A stretch of 64,000 nucleotides of DNA, taken from the NCBI GenBank assembly GCA_964424805.1, contig CAYRKH010000009.1, positions 15,711 through 79,710 on the forward strand, in the 5' to 3' direction. This DNA comes from IDS-8 sp964424805 (GTDB lineage: Bacteria; Pseudomonadota; Gammaproteobacteria; Steroidobacterales; Woeseiaceae). Position numbers and translations under genes: made by a program. Under the pieces are notes generated by a model. It saw nothing but the letters and a program-made list of their open reading frames with translations. It was not told where the DNA came from and did not search any database. Below are positions 52,053 through 61,196 of this stretch, in pieces; position 1 is the stretch's first letter, and the number at the start of each line of letters is the position of its first letter.

Positions 52053-52964
52053 ATGGTTGCCGCACGAGCCGACCGGTCGTTTCGTACCCCTGCCCTCGGC
52101 CTCCGGTTCCTGCTGCTCGCAGGGGTCAGCATTTTCCTCGCGGTCGCCGACCACCGTGACAATCACCTGGACGCCGTGCGCAAAGCGATCGGTGCCGCGG
52201 TGTATCCCCTGCGCGTCGTCGTCGATGCGCCGGTTTCACTGTGGCGCTGGCTGGACGACACCACGACCAGCCGCAACGACCTGCTGCTCGAGCTCGGCCG
52301 GCTCGACGCCGAGCGCCTCATTACGCAGGCGCGGCTGCAGCGTTTTGCGGCCCTCGAAGCGGAGAACGCGAGGCTCAGGGCGATGCTGGAGGCCACCAGC
52401 CGGGTCCCCGACCGGGTGCAGGTGGCGGAGATCATGTCGGTCAGCTCCAACCCGTTCCGGCACGTGCTGGTGATCGACAAGGGCAGCCGCGACGAGGTGT
52501 TCGACGGGCAGGCGATGATCGACGCCGACGGCGTCATCGGGCAGATCATCGAAGCGGGGCTCCTGTCGTCACAGGGCGTGCTGATCAGCGATCCGGATCA
52601 CGCCCTCCCGGTGCAGGTCAACCGCAGCGGCCTGCGCACGATCGCCGTGGGCACCGGCGAATACGGACGGCTGGACCTGCCGTTCCTCCCGAACAACGCG
52701 GACATCGAGGAAGGCGACCTGCTCGTCACCTCCGGGCTGGGCGGCGCGTTTCCCCCCGGCTATCCCGTGGGGGTCGTCGACGCGGTGACCCGCATCCCGC
52801 AGGGGCCGTTCGCGGACGTGAGCGCGAAACCGGCGGCCTCCCTCGGCCAGGTTCGGGAAGTGATGCTGATCTGGCCCGGCGAGGACGAGCCGGAGGAAGA
52901 GCCGCCGCCGGGCGAAGCGGACCCGGAAGCGGCCGAGCCGATCATCGAGGCGGCGGCGGACTGA
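52053..52964 (+). CDS. mreC: Rod shape-determining protein MreC
   Basis: 303 aa: one N-terminal membrane helix (about 17-36), a coiled coil (around 70-110) and a periplasmic double beta-barrel region (VAEIMSVSSNPFRHVLVIDKGS and LVTSGLGGAFPPGYPVGVV). It ends in an acidic, proline-rich tail (EEEPPPGEADPEAAE). It activates PBP2. Its stop overlaps the mreD start as TGATG. The start at ATG 52053 lacks a clear ribosome site. Confidence 0.96.
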   Translation: MVAARADRSFRTPALGLRFLLLAGVSIFLAVADHRDNHLDAVRKAIGAAVYPLRVVVDAPVSLWRWLDDTTTSRNDLLLELGRLDAERLITQARLQRFAALEAENARLRAMLEATSRVPDRVQVAEIMSVSSNPFRHVLVIDKGSRDEVFDGQAMIDADGVIGQIIEAGLLSSQGVLISDPDHALPVQVNRSGLRTIAVGTGEYGRLDLPFLPNNADIEEGDLLVTSGLGGAFPPGYPVGVVDAVTRIPQGPFADVSAKPAASLGQVREVMLIWPGEDEPEEEPPPGEADPEAAEPIIEAAAD

Positions 52965-53446
52965 TGAAGGACCGTCGCTCACGCCGCCTGCCGGTCCTCG
53001 CCTGCATGGTCGCCGCGCTCATGCTGGCGATCGTGCCGCTGCCGGACTGGGCCAACCCGTACCGGCCCGACTGGGTGGTCCTGACACTTATATATTGGTC
53101 GATCGCGCTGCCGCGCGGCTACAGCGTCGGCACGGCCTGGGTGCTCGGGATTTTGCTGGACATCGCCTACGGCACGCTGCTCGGCCAGCATGCGCTGGCG
53201 CTGGCGCTGGTGACCTACATCACGGTCAAGTTCCACCTGCAGCTCCGGGTATTTCCCGTCTCGCAGATGACGGCGACGGTGCTCGCGCTGCTCGCGCTCT
53301 ACCAGTTCGTCCTGTTCTGGATCAACGGCATCGCCGGCATCTATCCGGACGCGGTCATCTACTGGGGGCCGGTGGTCAGCGGCACCCTGCTCTGGCCGGT
53401 CGTCGCGCTGCTCCTGGGCGGCGTGCGCTATCGGGCGCCCGGGTAG
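52964..53446 (+). CDS. mreD: Rod shape-determining protein MreD
   Basis: 160 aa with about five membrane helices. PLPDWANPYRPDWVVLTLIYW and the following LPRGYSVGTAWVLGILLDI are characteristic. It forms the inner-membrane part of the MreBCD complex. Coupled to mreC by a one-base overlap and 12 bases from mrdA. Confidence 0.95.
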   Translation: MKDRRSRRLPVLACMVAALMLAIVPLPDWANPYRPDWVVLTLIYWSIALPRGYSVGTAWVLGILLDIAYGTLLGQHALALALVTYITVKFHLQLRVFPVSQMTATVLALLALYQFVLFWINGIAGIYPDAVIYWGPVVSGTLLWPVVALLLGGVRYRAPG

Positions 53447-53458
53447 CCCCGGCCGATC

Positions 53459-55354
53459 ATGCCGTTCTCCGTACCGATCAAGGATCATCATCGCGAGCAG
53501 CGCCTGTTCGTCGCGCGTGTCGTGTTCGCGGCAACGGTGAGCGCGCTCCTGCTCGGGCTCGTCGTGGCGCGCCTGGTGCAGCTGCAGATCGTCGACTACG
53601 AGCACTTCGCGGAACGGTCGCAGGGGAATCGCTTTCGCATCGAGCCGCTGCCGCCGAACCGGGGGCTCATCTACGACCGCAACGGCCGGGTCCTCGCGGA
53701 GAATTTGCCCGCCTACCAGCTCGAGCTGATTCCCGAGCAGGTGCCGGACATCGATGCCACTCTCGAGCGGCTGGCGGACCTGGAGCTGATCGAGCGGGAA
53801 GACATCCCGCGCTACCAGGCGCTCATCCGGCACGGACCGCGGTTCAAGGCGGTGACCCTGCGGTTCCGGCTGACCGAAGCGGAGATATCGCGGTTCGCCA
53901 TCCAGCGGCCGCGGTTCCCCGGGGTCGACTTCCAGCCGCGCCTGGTGCGCCATTACCCGGACGGCGAGCTGGTGGCGCACGTCGTCGGCTACGTCGGCGC
54001 GCTGAGCACGGCCGACCTCAATCGCCTCGATCCGACGGAGTACGCGGGGACCGCGCACACCGGCAAGACCGGCATCGAGTTCTACCGCGAGAGCGCACTC
54101 CACGGGGAACCCGGCTACCAGCAGATCATTACCAACGCGCGCGGCCGCCAGATCCCGGCCGACTCGAAGAACGTGGCGGAATCGCTGCTGGAAAGCGAAG
54201 CGCCGCAGCCGGGTACCAGCCTCTACCTCACCCTCGACCTCGACCTGCAGCGGGTGGCGACGGAAGCCCTGCGGGGCCAGCGCGGCTCGGTGGTCGCGAT
54301 CGACCCGAACAACGGCGACGTGCTTGCACTCGTGAGTGCCCCGGCCTTCGATCCCAATGCGTTCGCGCTCGGCATGAGCGTCAGTGAATACAACGCGCTG
54401 CAGTACGACCACGACCAGCCGCTGTTCAACCGCGCCGTGCGCGGCAATTACCCGCCGGGATCCACGATCAAGCCGATGCTGGCGCTGGCGGCGCTCGAGG
54501 TCGGTGCCACGAACCTGACGCGGCGCACGTTCTGCCGCGGCTTCTACACGCTGCCGGGCAGTACGCACCGCTATCGCGACTGGCGGCCGCAGGGGCACGG
54601 CGAGGTCGACCTGCACGACGCGATCGCGCGCTCCTGCGACGTTTATTTCTACGAGATCAGCCGCGAGATCGGTATCGACCGGATGCACTTCTTCCTGAGC
54701 CAGTTCGGGCTCGGGCAGGCGACCGGCATCGACATTCCCGGCGAGAAGGACGGCCTGGTGCCCTCGCGCGAATGGAAGCGCCGGCAGTTCAGCGATCGCG
54801 CCAACCAGGTCTGGTTCCCGGGCGAAACGGTGATCGCCTCTATCGGCCAGGGTTACATGCTGGTCACCCCGCTGCAGCTCGCGCACGCGACGGCAACGCT
54901 CGCGATGCGCGGCAAGCGCTTCCGGCCGCACCTCGTGGCGGCCCTGGAGAACCCCCTCACCGGCGAACGTGAGCGGGTGTTACCGGAACCCCTGCCGCCG
55001 GTGGACATCGACAACGAGTTCTACTGGGACAGCATCGTCAACGCCATGCACGCGGTAATGCAGAGCGAGACCGGCACGGCACGCGCCGTGGGCCTGCGTG
55101 CACCGTACCGGATGGCCGGCAAGAGCGGCACGGCACAGGTGTTCTCGGTGGCGCAGGAGGAGGAGTACAACGAGGAAGAGATCGCGGAGCGCCTGCGCGA
55201 TCACGCGCTGTTCATCGCGTTCGCACCGCTGGAAGAGCCGCAGATCGCGGTCGCGGTGATCGTGGAGAACGGCAGGAGCGGCAGCAGCGTCGCGGCGCCG
55301 ATCGCGCGGGCCGTGATGGACGCGCATTTAGGCTACGGTGCCGATGCAATTTAG
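53459..55354 (+). CDS. mrdA: Peptidoglycan transpeptidase PBP2
   Basis: 631 aa class B penicillin-binding protein. An N-terminal anchor (about 20-43) is followed by the pedestal (PNRGLIYDRNGRVLAENLP) and the transpeptidase domain. SxxK is STIK with Ser335, the second motif is SCD (ARSCDVYF), and KSGTAQ lies near residue 555. It cross-links the elongating wall with RodA. Overlaps the rodA start. Confidence 0.97.
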   Translation: MPFSVPIKDHHREQRLFVARVVFAATVSALLLGLVVARLVQLQIVDYEHFAERSQGNRFRIEPLPPNRGLIYDRNGRVLAENLPAYQLELIPEQVPDIDATLERLADLELIEREDIPRYQALIRHGPRFKAVTLRFRLTEAEISRFAIQRPRFPGVDFQPRLVRHYPDGELVAHVVGYVGALSTADLNRLDPTEYAGTAHTGKTGIEFYRESALHGEPGYQQIITNARGRQIPADSKNVAESLLESEAPQPGTSLYLTLDLDLQRVATEALRGQRGSVVAIDPNNGDVLALVSAPAFDPNAFALGMSVSEYNALQYDHDQPLFNRAVRGNYPPGSTIKPMLALAALEVGATNLTRRTFCRGFYTLPGSTHRYRDWRPQGHGEVDLHDAIARSCDVYFYEISREIGIDRMHFFLSQFGLGQATGIDIPGEKDGLVPSREWKRRQFSDRANQVWFPGETVIASIGQGYMLVTPLQLAHATATLAMRGKRFRPHLVAALENPLTGERERVLPEPLPPVDIDNEFYWDSIVNAMHAVMQSETGTARAVGLRAPYRMAGKSGTAQVFSVAQEEEYNEEEIAERLRDHALFIAFAPLEEPQIAVAVIVENGRSGSSVAAPIARAVMDAHLGYGADAI

Positions 55355-56483
55355 GGATACGCAGCGCCTGTTCGAGCGGCGCGCCGCACCGCTCGGCAGC
55401 ATGACGCAGTTCCTGCGCGGCCTGCACCTCGACGGGCCCCTCCTCGGCGGGCTCCTGCTGCTGTCCGCGCTGGGCCTGTTCGTGCTTTACAGCGCCGTCG
55501 GCGACAACCTGGAGCTTTGGTGGCGGCAGGTCATGCGCCTCGGCCTCGCGCTCGCGGTACTGGCGGTCGCGGCACAGGTGCCGCCCGACCTGATGCGGCG
55601 CTGGGCGCCCTGGGGCTACGCCGTCGGGCTCGTGCTGCTGGTGCTCGTGCTCATCGTCGGCGACATCAGCCAGGGCGCGCAGCGCTGGCTGGACCTTGGG
55701 TTGCGCTTCCAGCCCTCGGAAATCATGAAGATAGCCGTTCCGATGATCGGCGCCTGGTACCTGCACGACCGGCAGCTGCCGCCCGGCGCGGTGTCGCTCC
55801 TGATCGTCTTCACGCTGATCGCGGTACCGGCCGCGCTGATCGCCATGCAGCCGGATCTCGGCACCGCGCTCCTGATCGGCGCGTCCGGGCTGCTGGTTAT
55901 CGTGCTGGCCGGCCTGCCCTTCCGGCTCATGCTCGGCTTGGGCCTCCTGTCGCTCCCGGGCGGCTGGGCGCTGTGGCATTTCATGCACGACTACCAGCGG
56001 CAGCGGGTATTGACCCTGCTGAACCCGGACAACGACCCGCTGGGCGCGGGCTACAACATCATCCAATCGAAAATAGCGATCGGTTCGGGCGGCCTGTTCG
56101 GTAAGGGCTGGACCAACGGCAGCCAGGCGCAGCTCGATTTCCTCCCCGAGCGCGACACCGACTTCATTTTCGCCGTGCTCGGCGAGGAACTCGGGCTGCT
56201 CGGCGCCCTGGGCCTGCTGGGCGTTTACCTGTTCGTCGCCGGGCGCGGGCTTTTCATCGCCATCAGCGCCCGCGATACGTTTTCCCGGCTGCTCGCCGGC
56301 AGCATCAGTTTCACGTTCCTCGTCTACGTTTTCGTCAACACGGCGATGGTAACCGGCCTGGTGCCGGTCGTCGGCATTCCGTTGCCGCTCGTCAGCTACG
56401 GTGGCACCTCGATGGTGACCCTGCTGGCGGGATTCGGTATTCTCATGTCGATTCACACGCACCGAAAATTCGTGCCGCACTAG
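55338..56483 (+). CDS. mrdB: Peptidoglycan glycosyltransferase RodA
   Basis: 381-aa SEDS-family polymerase with about ten membrane helices. QRWLDLGLRFQPSEIMK and the late VGIPLPLVSYGGTSMV are the SEDS signatures; LPERDTDFIFAVLGEE is the conserved loop. It polymerises lipid II together with PBP2. The GTG at 55338 and an ATG two codons later are both possible starts; AGG spacing slightly favours the GTG. Confidence 0.96.
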   Translation: MPMQFRDTQRLFERRAAPLGSMTQFLRGLHLDGPLLGGLLLLSALGLFVLYSAVGDNLELWWRQVMRLGLALAVLAVAAQVPPDLMRRWAPWGYAVGLVLLVLVLIVGDISQGAQRWLDLGLRFQPSEIMKIAVPMIGAWYLHDRQLPPGAVSLLIVFTLIAVPAALIAMQPDLGTALLIGASGLLVIVLAGLPFRLMLGLGLLSLPGGWALWHFMHDYQRQRVLTLLNPDNDPLGAGYNIIQSKIAIGSGGLFGKGWTNGSQAQLDFLPERDTDFIFAVLGEELGLLGALGLLGVYLFVAGRGLFIAISARDTFSRLLAGSISFTFLVYVFVNTAMVTGLVPVVGIPLPLVSYGGTSMVTLLAGFGILMSIHTHRKFVPH

Positions 56484-56528
56484 AGCCTGTTTACAGACTC
56501 CGGAATCCAAAATACAAGACTCGCAAGA

Positions 56529-57536
56529 ATGCAACGGTTGACATTCCTTAAAGTACTGTGGCTTTCATCGATAGCACTTTGCGCAGCGCCGCCGGTGCTT
56601 GCCCTCGACGTCGAACGGGACGACGTGCAGCAGTTCGTCGAGCGGATGGTCGCCGAGCACGATTTCGAGCGGCACGAGGTCGAATCAGTGCTGGCCCAGG
56701 CGCAGGTCCAGCAATCCATTCTCGATGCCATCAGCCGTCCTGCCGAAAGGACGCTGGAATGGCACGACTACCGCAATATCTTCCTGACGGACGAACGGGT
56801 CGCCGCCGGCGCTGAATTCTGGCGCACTCACCGTGACGTGCTGCAGCGCATCAGCGAGGAAACGGGCGTTCCCTGCGAAATCCTGGTGGGCATCATCGGC
56901 GTCGAGACCTACTTCGGCCGCATCACCGGCAAGTACCGCGTGCTGGACGCGCTATCGACGCTGGCTTTCGATTACCCGCCCCGCTCGGCCTTCTTCACCC
57001 GGGAGCTCGAGCAGTTCCTCCTGCTGGTGCGCGAGGAGGAGATGGATGCCGCGGACGCGACGGGCTCCTACGCGGGCGCGATGGGCGCACCGCAGTTCAT
57101 GCCCAGCAGTTTCCGCGCCTACGCGGTCGATTCCAGTAACGACGGGCGCCGCGATATCTGGACCGACTGGCAGGACGTGATCGGCAGCGTGGCGAACTAC
57201 TTCGTCGAGCACGGCTGGAAACAGGACAATCCCGTGGTCGCGCAGGCGAGCCTCGGCTCCAACTGGCAGGGAACGGCCGACAAGTCCTCCAATTCGCTGT
57301 CGCCGCAGGCGACGGTCGGCTCGTTGAGCCGACAGGGCGTAGTGTTCGCCACCGACCTGCCGGACGATGACGCAAGCCAGCTTTTGGTGCTCACGGGCGA
57401 ACAGGGCGACGAGTACTGGGTCGGCTTCCATAATTTTTTCGTCATCACCCGCTACAACCGCAGCGTGATGTACGCGCTCGCGGTTCACCAGCTCGGGCAG
57501 GAAATCGCGCTCGAGGTCGAACGGAGTGAAGGCTAG
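56529..57536 (+). CDS. mltB: Lytic murein transglycosylase B
   Basis: 335 aa. A signal peptide (ending near APPVLA, residue 25) without a lipobox suggests a soluble periplasmic form. The catalytic Glu126 is in GIIGVETYFG, followed by YRVLDALSTLAFDYPPR and GAMGAPQFMPSSFRAYAVD. It cleaves glycan strands to 1,6-anhydro products, which the AmgK-MurU pathway downstream can recycle. It overlaps rlpA by 11 bases. Confidence 0.95.
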   Translation: MQRLTFLKVLWLSSIALCAAPPVLALDVERDDVQQFVERMVAEHDFERHEVESVLAQAQVQQSILDAISRPAERTLEWHDYRNIFLTDERVAAGAEFWRTHRDVLQRISEETGVPCEILVGIIGVETYFGRITGKYRVLDALSTLAFDYPPRSAFFTRELEQFLLLVREEEMDAADATGSYAGAMGAPQFMPSSFRAYAVDSSNDGRRDIWTDWQDVIGSVANYFVEHGWKQDNPVVAQASLGSNWQGTADKSSNSLSPQATVGSLSRQGVVFATDLPDDDASQLLVLTGEQGDEYWVGFHNFFVITRYNRSVMYALAVHQLGQEIALEVERSEG

Positions 57537-58293
57537 CGTGTTGCGGGCAGCCGCGCTGCTGGTGCTGGCACTGGCGGCCGGCTGTGCCACGCAGCTCCCA
57601 CCGCCGCCCGCGGCACCCGCGGAGCCGGTAACGGACAGCCGTAGCCGCTACGGCAACGGCCCGATCTACGAGGTCCACGGCCGCCGCTACGTGGTGCTCG
57701 ATTCCAGCCAGGGCTACAAGGAACGCGGCATTGCGTCCTGGTACGGCAAGAAGTTCCACGGCCGGCTCACCTCCAACCGGGAGCGCTACGACATGTACGC
57801 GCTGACCGCCGCCCACAAGACACTGCCGCTGCCGACCCGCGCCCGCGTCACCAACCTGCAGAACGGCAAGAGCGTCGAGGTCCGGATCAACGATCGCGGA
57901 CCTTTCGTCGCCAATCGCCTCATCGACCTCTCCTATGCCGCCGCCGCCGCGCTCGACATCGTCGAAGCCGGCACCGCAATGGTCGAGGTGGAGGCGCTGG
58001 GCGGCTACCAGGCAGCCGACGCCGTCGCGCCTTCGCCCGCAGCGCCGGCGGTCGCGGCTGCCGGGCTCTACCTGCAGGTGGGGGCTTTCGGCGACGCCGA
58101 AAACGCGCGGCGCCGCTTCGGCATGCTCAAAGACGGCGGCATCGAGCCCGCATTCGTGCACGAAGATATTGCGGCACAGCCGGCAATGTACCGGGTGCGC
58201 ATCGGCCCGATTGCAAACGTCGCGCAGTACGACTCGCTCGTCCTGAAACTGAAAGATCTCGGGATATCCGAGATGCACCTCGTTACCGAATAA
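57526..58293 (+). CDS. rlpA: Septal/denuded-glycan lipoprotein RlpA
   Basis: 255 aa. The lipobox LAAGC puts the lipidated Cys at residue 20. A double-psi barrel (GIASWYGKKFHGRLTSNRE, INDRGPFV) is followed by a C-terminal SPOR domain (about 180-255, LYLQVGAFGDAENARRRF) that binds denuded glycan. In Pseudomonas RlpA is a lytic transglycosylase; the conserved His and Asp region is present here. GTG start within the mltB end. Confidence 0.94.
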   Translation: MKASVLRAAALLVLALAAGCATQLPPPPAAPAEPVTDSRSRYGNGPIYEVHGRRYVVLDSSQGYKERGIASWYGKKFHGRLTSNRERYDMYALTAAHKTLPLPTRARVTNLQNGKSVEVRINDRGPFVANRLIDLSYAAAAALDIVEAGTAMVEVEALGGYQAADAVAPSPAAPAVAAAGLYLQVGAFGDAENARRRFGMLKDGGIEPAFVHEDIAAQPAMYRVRIGPIANVAQYDSLVLKLKDLGISEMHLVTE

Positions 58294-58314
58294 GCCATAA
58301 GGACACCGTTCCGG

Positions 58315-59484
58315 ATGAAGGACAAGAAGTCACGGCCAATCCTGTGCCGGTACCTCCCCCTGGCATTCCTGCTCGCAATGCCGCTCGCGTCCGGCGTTAC
58401 GCTCGCGCAGGACATCCCGATACCCGACGCACCGGTGATCGGCGCCAAAAGCTACTTCGTGCTCGCCGGCAAGAGCGGCCGCGAGCTCGCCGCACTCGCG
58501 CCGGATGAGAAACTGGCGCCCGCGAGCCTCACGAAACTGATGACCGCCTACGTCATCTTCAAGGCGCTCGACGAAGGACAGATCGCCCTCGACGACCAGG
58601 TCACGGTCAGCGAAAAGGCCTGGCGTACGGGCGGCTCGCGGATGTTCATCGAGGTCGGGACGCGTGTCACGGTCAGCGACCTCATCATGGGTGTCATCGT
58701 GCAGTCCGGCAACGACGCGAGCGTGGCTCTCGCGGAACACGTGGCGGGCACGGAAGCGGTGTTCGCCCAGGTGATGAACCGCTACGCCGCCGCGCTCGGC
58801 ATGCACAACTCGAATTTCACCAATGCGACGGGCCTGCCCGGCGAAGAGCACTACTCGACCGCGCGCGACCTGGCGATTCTGGCGCGCGCCATCATCGAGG
58901 AATTCCCCGAATACTACCGCTGGTACTCGGTCAGGGAGTTCGCCTACAACGACATCAGCCAGCGCAACCGCAACGCGCTGCTGTGGCGGGACTCGAGCGT
59001 GGACGGCATGAAGACGGGCCACACCGACGACGCGGGCTATTGTCTGGTATCATCGGCCGAACGAGAGGGCATGCGTGTCATCTCCGTGGTACTCGGCATG
59101 GCGAGCCCCAAGGCGCGCATCGACGGCAGCCAGGCGCTGCTCAACTACGCCTTCCGATTCTACGAGACGCGCTTGCTGTACCGGGCCGGCGAAGCCGTCG
59201 CGAAAGCCCGGATCTGGAAAGCCGCCGACGAGTTTACGCCACTCGGCCTGCCGGAAGACCTGTACATCACCATCCCGCGCGGCAGCTTCGACAAGGTGCA
59301 GTCCGTGCTGAACATGCCGGCGGTGCTGGTGGCGCCGGTCGCGCAGGGCCAGCCGCTTGCCGAGCTGCAGGTCACGATCGACGGCAACAACGTACTGAAC
59401 CAGCCGCTGCGGGCGCTGGATGCGAACCCGGAAGGCTCGATCTGGCAGCGCGCGCGGGACGGGGTGATGCTCTGGTTCGAGTGA
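58315..59484 (+). CDS. dacA: D-alanyl-D-alanine carboxypeptidase (PBP5/6 type)
   Basis: 389 aa with a signal peptide ending near TLAQ (residue 32). Active-site motifs are Ser71-Leu-Thr-Lys74, SGN at 131-133 and KTG at 233-235. The C-terminal PBP5 domain ends in a helix (SIWQRARDGVMLWFE) that anchors to the outer face of the inner membrane. It trims the terminal D-Ala of wall pentapeptides. AAGGAC precedes the ATG. Confidence 0.96.
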   Translation: MKDKKSRPILCRYLPLAFLLAMPLASGVTLAQDIPIPDAPVIGAKSYFVLAGKSGRELAALAPDEKLAPASLTKLMTAYVIFKALDEGQIALDDQVTVSEKAWRTGGSRMFIEVGTRVTVSDLIMGVIVQSGNDASVALAEHVAGTEAVFAQVMNRYAAALGMHNSNFTNATGLPGEEHYSTARDLAILARAIIEEFPEYYRWYSVREFAYNDISQRNRNALLWRDSSVDGMKTGHTDDAGYCLVSSAEREGMRVISVVLGMASPKARIDGSQALLNYAFRFYETRLLYRAGEAVAKARIWKAADEFTPLGLPEDLYITIPRGSFDKVQSVLNMPAVLVAPVAQGQPLAELQVTIDGNNVLNQPLRALDANPEGSIWQRARDGVMLWFE

Positions 59485-59496
59485 CATGATGTTTCG

Positions 59497-59757
59497 ATGA
59501 CAGACAGCCTGCTCGAGTTTCCGTGCGACTTCCCCATCAAGGTGATGGGCCGGGAAGCGCCCGGGTTTCGTGACGTGGCGGTCGAGATCATCGAGCGGCA
59601 CGCGGGCCCCGTGCCGGAAGATGCCGTGCGCGAGGCGTCGAGCCGCGAGGGGCGCTTCCTGTCCGTTACCGTAACCATCAGGGCGAACAGCCAGCAGCAG
59701 CTCGACGACATCTACCGCGAGCTCAGCAATCACGAGCAGGTCCTCGTAGCGCTATGA
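59497..59757 (+). CDS. ybeD: YbeD-like DUF493 protein
   Basis: 86 aa with FPCDFPIKVMG and RFLSVTVTIRANSQQQLDDIYRELSNHEQVLVAL, which is the whole DUF493 domain (ferredoxin-like, ACT-resembling fold). It is placed between dacA and lipB in many gammaproteobacteria, and a role in lipoate regulation has been proposed. Its stop overlaps the lipB ATG by four bases (ATGA). Confidence 0.93.
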   Translation: MTDSLLEFPCDFPIKVMGREAPGFRDVAVEIIERHAGPVPEDAVREASSREGRFLSVTVTIRANSQQQLDDIYRELSNHEQVLVAL

Positions 59758-60485
59758 CCGTGGCCGCCGAAACCGCCGGCGACGCGGCCGATACCCCGGC
59801 CAATAGTTCGCCTGTCGCCGTGCGCTTTCTCGGGCGGCAGGAATACGTGCCGCTCTGGCGCGCCATGCAGCGTTACACCGAGGAACGCGGCGCCTCCACG
59901 CCGGACGAGCTGTGGCTCGCCGAGCATCCGCCGGTGTTCACGCTCGGCCTCAATGCGAAGCGGGAGCACCTGCTGGCGCCGGGTGACATTCCGGTAGTAC
60001 AGATCGACCGCGGCGGGCAGGTTACCTACCACGGGCCGGGGCAGCTCATGGTTTATCCGCTCATCGACCTGAAGCGTGCGGGTATCGGCGTGCGCGCGCT
60101 GGTTACCGCGCTGGAGAAGTCCGTTGTCGACCTCGTCGGGGAATTCGGCGTCGAAGCCGGGTGCCGCGCCGGGGCGCCCGGCGTTTACGTCGGTGAGCGG
60201 AAGCTGGCGAGCGTCGGGTTGCGGGTGCGGCGGGGCGCCAGCTACCACGGGATGGCGTTGAACGTCGACCTCGACCTCGAGCCCTTTACGCGGATAAATC
60301 CCTGTGGATACGCCGGCCTGGAGATGACGGACCTGGCGCGGCTGGGAATACGGGAGTCGCTCCCGGCAGTGGCGCGCCGGGTGGAGCGACTGCTGCTGCA
60401 GCGCCTGGGCCTCCAGATCGAACCTGCCTGTAGGAGCGCGCATCGCGCGCGATGCCACGATACGCAGATTCATCCGGGACGGTGA
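59754..60485 (+). CDS. lipB: Octanoyl-ACP:protein octanoyltransferase
   Basis: 243 aa. The sequence has FTLGLNAKREHLL, RGGQVTYHGPGQLMVYPLIDL, Lys150 (GERKLASVG) and the acyl-accepting Cys184 (INPCGYAGLEMT). It moves octanoate from ACP to lipoyl domains. After QIEPA the last 18 residues, beginning CRSAHRARCH, are read through a REP unit and the spacer behind it and are not family sequence. lipA, its usual partner, does not follow; instead the convergent murU is 51 bases away. Confidence 0.95.
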   Translation: MTVAAETAGDAADTPANSSPVAVRFLGRQEYVPLWRAMQRYTEERGASTPDELWLAEHPPVFTLGLNAKREHLLAPGDIPVVQIDRGGQVTYHGPGQLMVYPLIDLKRAGIGVRALVTALEKSVVDLVGEFGVEAGCRAGAPGVYVGERKLASVGLRVRRGASYHGMALNVDLDLEPFTRINPCGYAGLEMTDLARLGIRESLPAVARRVERLLLQRLGLQIEPACRSAHRARCHDTQIHPGR

Positions 60486-60530
60486 CCGGTTAACTCCGGT
60501 GGCATCGCGCGCGGTGCGCGCTCCTACAGG
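60427..60530. repeat. REPIN-like inverted pair, copy 5
   Basis: The left unit starts CCTGTAGGAGCGCGCAT and has the perfect palindrome; the right unit is GGCATCGCGCGCGGTGCG then CGCTCCTACAGG. The spacer is about 40 bases. The left unit codes for the LipB tail and the right unit ends 6 bases before the murU stop. Placed between convergent genes, it may serve as a two-way end of transcription, although no T-tracts are present. Confidence 0.88.
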
Positions 60531-60536
60531 CGCGTC

Positions 60537-61196
60537 TCAGGAGCGGACGGTACCCAGCGACTCGAGGCGCGCGGGGGTGCCCACGTCGTGCCAGGCTCCC
60601 CCGTAGCGTTCGGCCGTTAGCTGGCCGCGATTCGCCGCTTCGAAGAGGACGGGGGCGAGAGGAAAGCGGCCCGGCGCCTGGCCGGCGAACAGCTCGGGAC
60701 GGTAGAGTGCCAGCCCGCTGAACGTGCAGGCAGGATTCGCCGACCTTCTTGCCAGGCCGTTTTCCAGGTCGAAGTCGCCCGTCGCTTTGTGCGCCGGCGT
60801 CGGCACCAGAACGAGGTGGCCCAGGATACCGGGGGCGAGGTCGATCGCCGGCAGCGTCATGTCGGTGAAGACGTCCGCGTTCAGGACCCAGAAAGGAGCG
60901 GTGCCGAGGATCGGCAGGGCCCGGACGATGCCGCCGCCGGTTTCGAGCACGCTGTCGTATTCCGGGCTGTAAACGACCTGCAGCCCGAAGCGGCGGCCGT
61001 CGCCGATGCGGTCCACGATGGCGTCACCCAGCCAGCCCAGGTTGATGACGGCTTTTTCGGCGCCCGCGTTGGCCAGGCGTTCCAGGTGGTGCTCGATGAG
61101 GGGCTTGCCGGCCACCTCGAGCAGCGCCTTCGGTGTCGTGTCGGTCAGGGGGCGCATGCGCTCACCGCGGCCCGCTGCGAGGATCATGCCGATCAT
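60537..61196 (-). CDS. murU: N-acetylmuramate alpha-1-phosphate uridylyltransferase
   Basis: 219-aa nucleotidyltransferase with LAAGRGERMRPLTDTTPKAL at the start, ETGGGIVRALPIL and NADVFTDM. It makes UDP-MurNAc from MurNAc-1-P in the wall recycling route that bypasses de novo (fosfomycin-sensitive) synthesis. The ATG lies in the amgK stop (ATGA). Related sugar nucleotidyltransferases look alike, but the amgK partner settles the call. Confidence 0.94.
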   Translation of the reverse strand: MIGMILAAGRGERMRPLTDTTPKALLEVAGKPLIEHHLERLANAGAEKAVINLGWLGDAIVDRIGDGRRFGLQVVYSPEYDSVLETGGGIVRALPILGTAPFWVLNADVFTDMTLPAIDLAPGILGHLVLVPTPAHKATGDFDLENGLARRSANPACTFSGLALYRPELFAGQAPGRFPLAPVLFEAANRGQLTAERYGGAWHDVGTPARLESLGTVRS

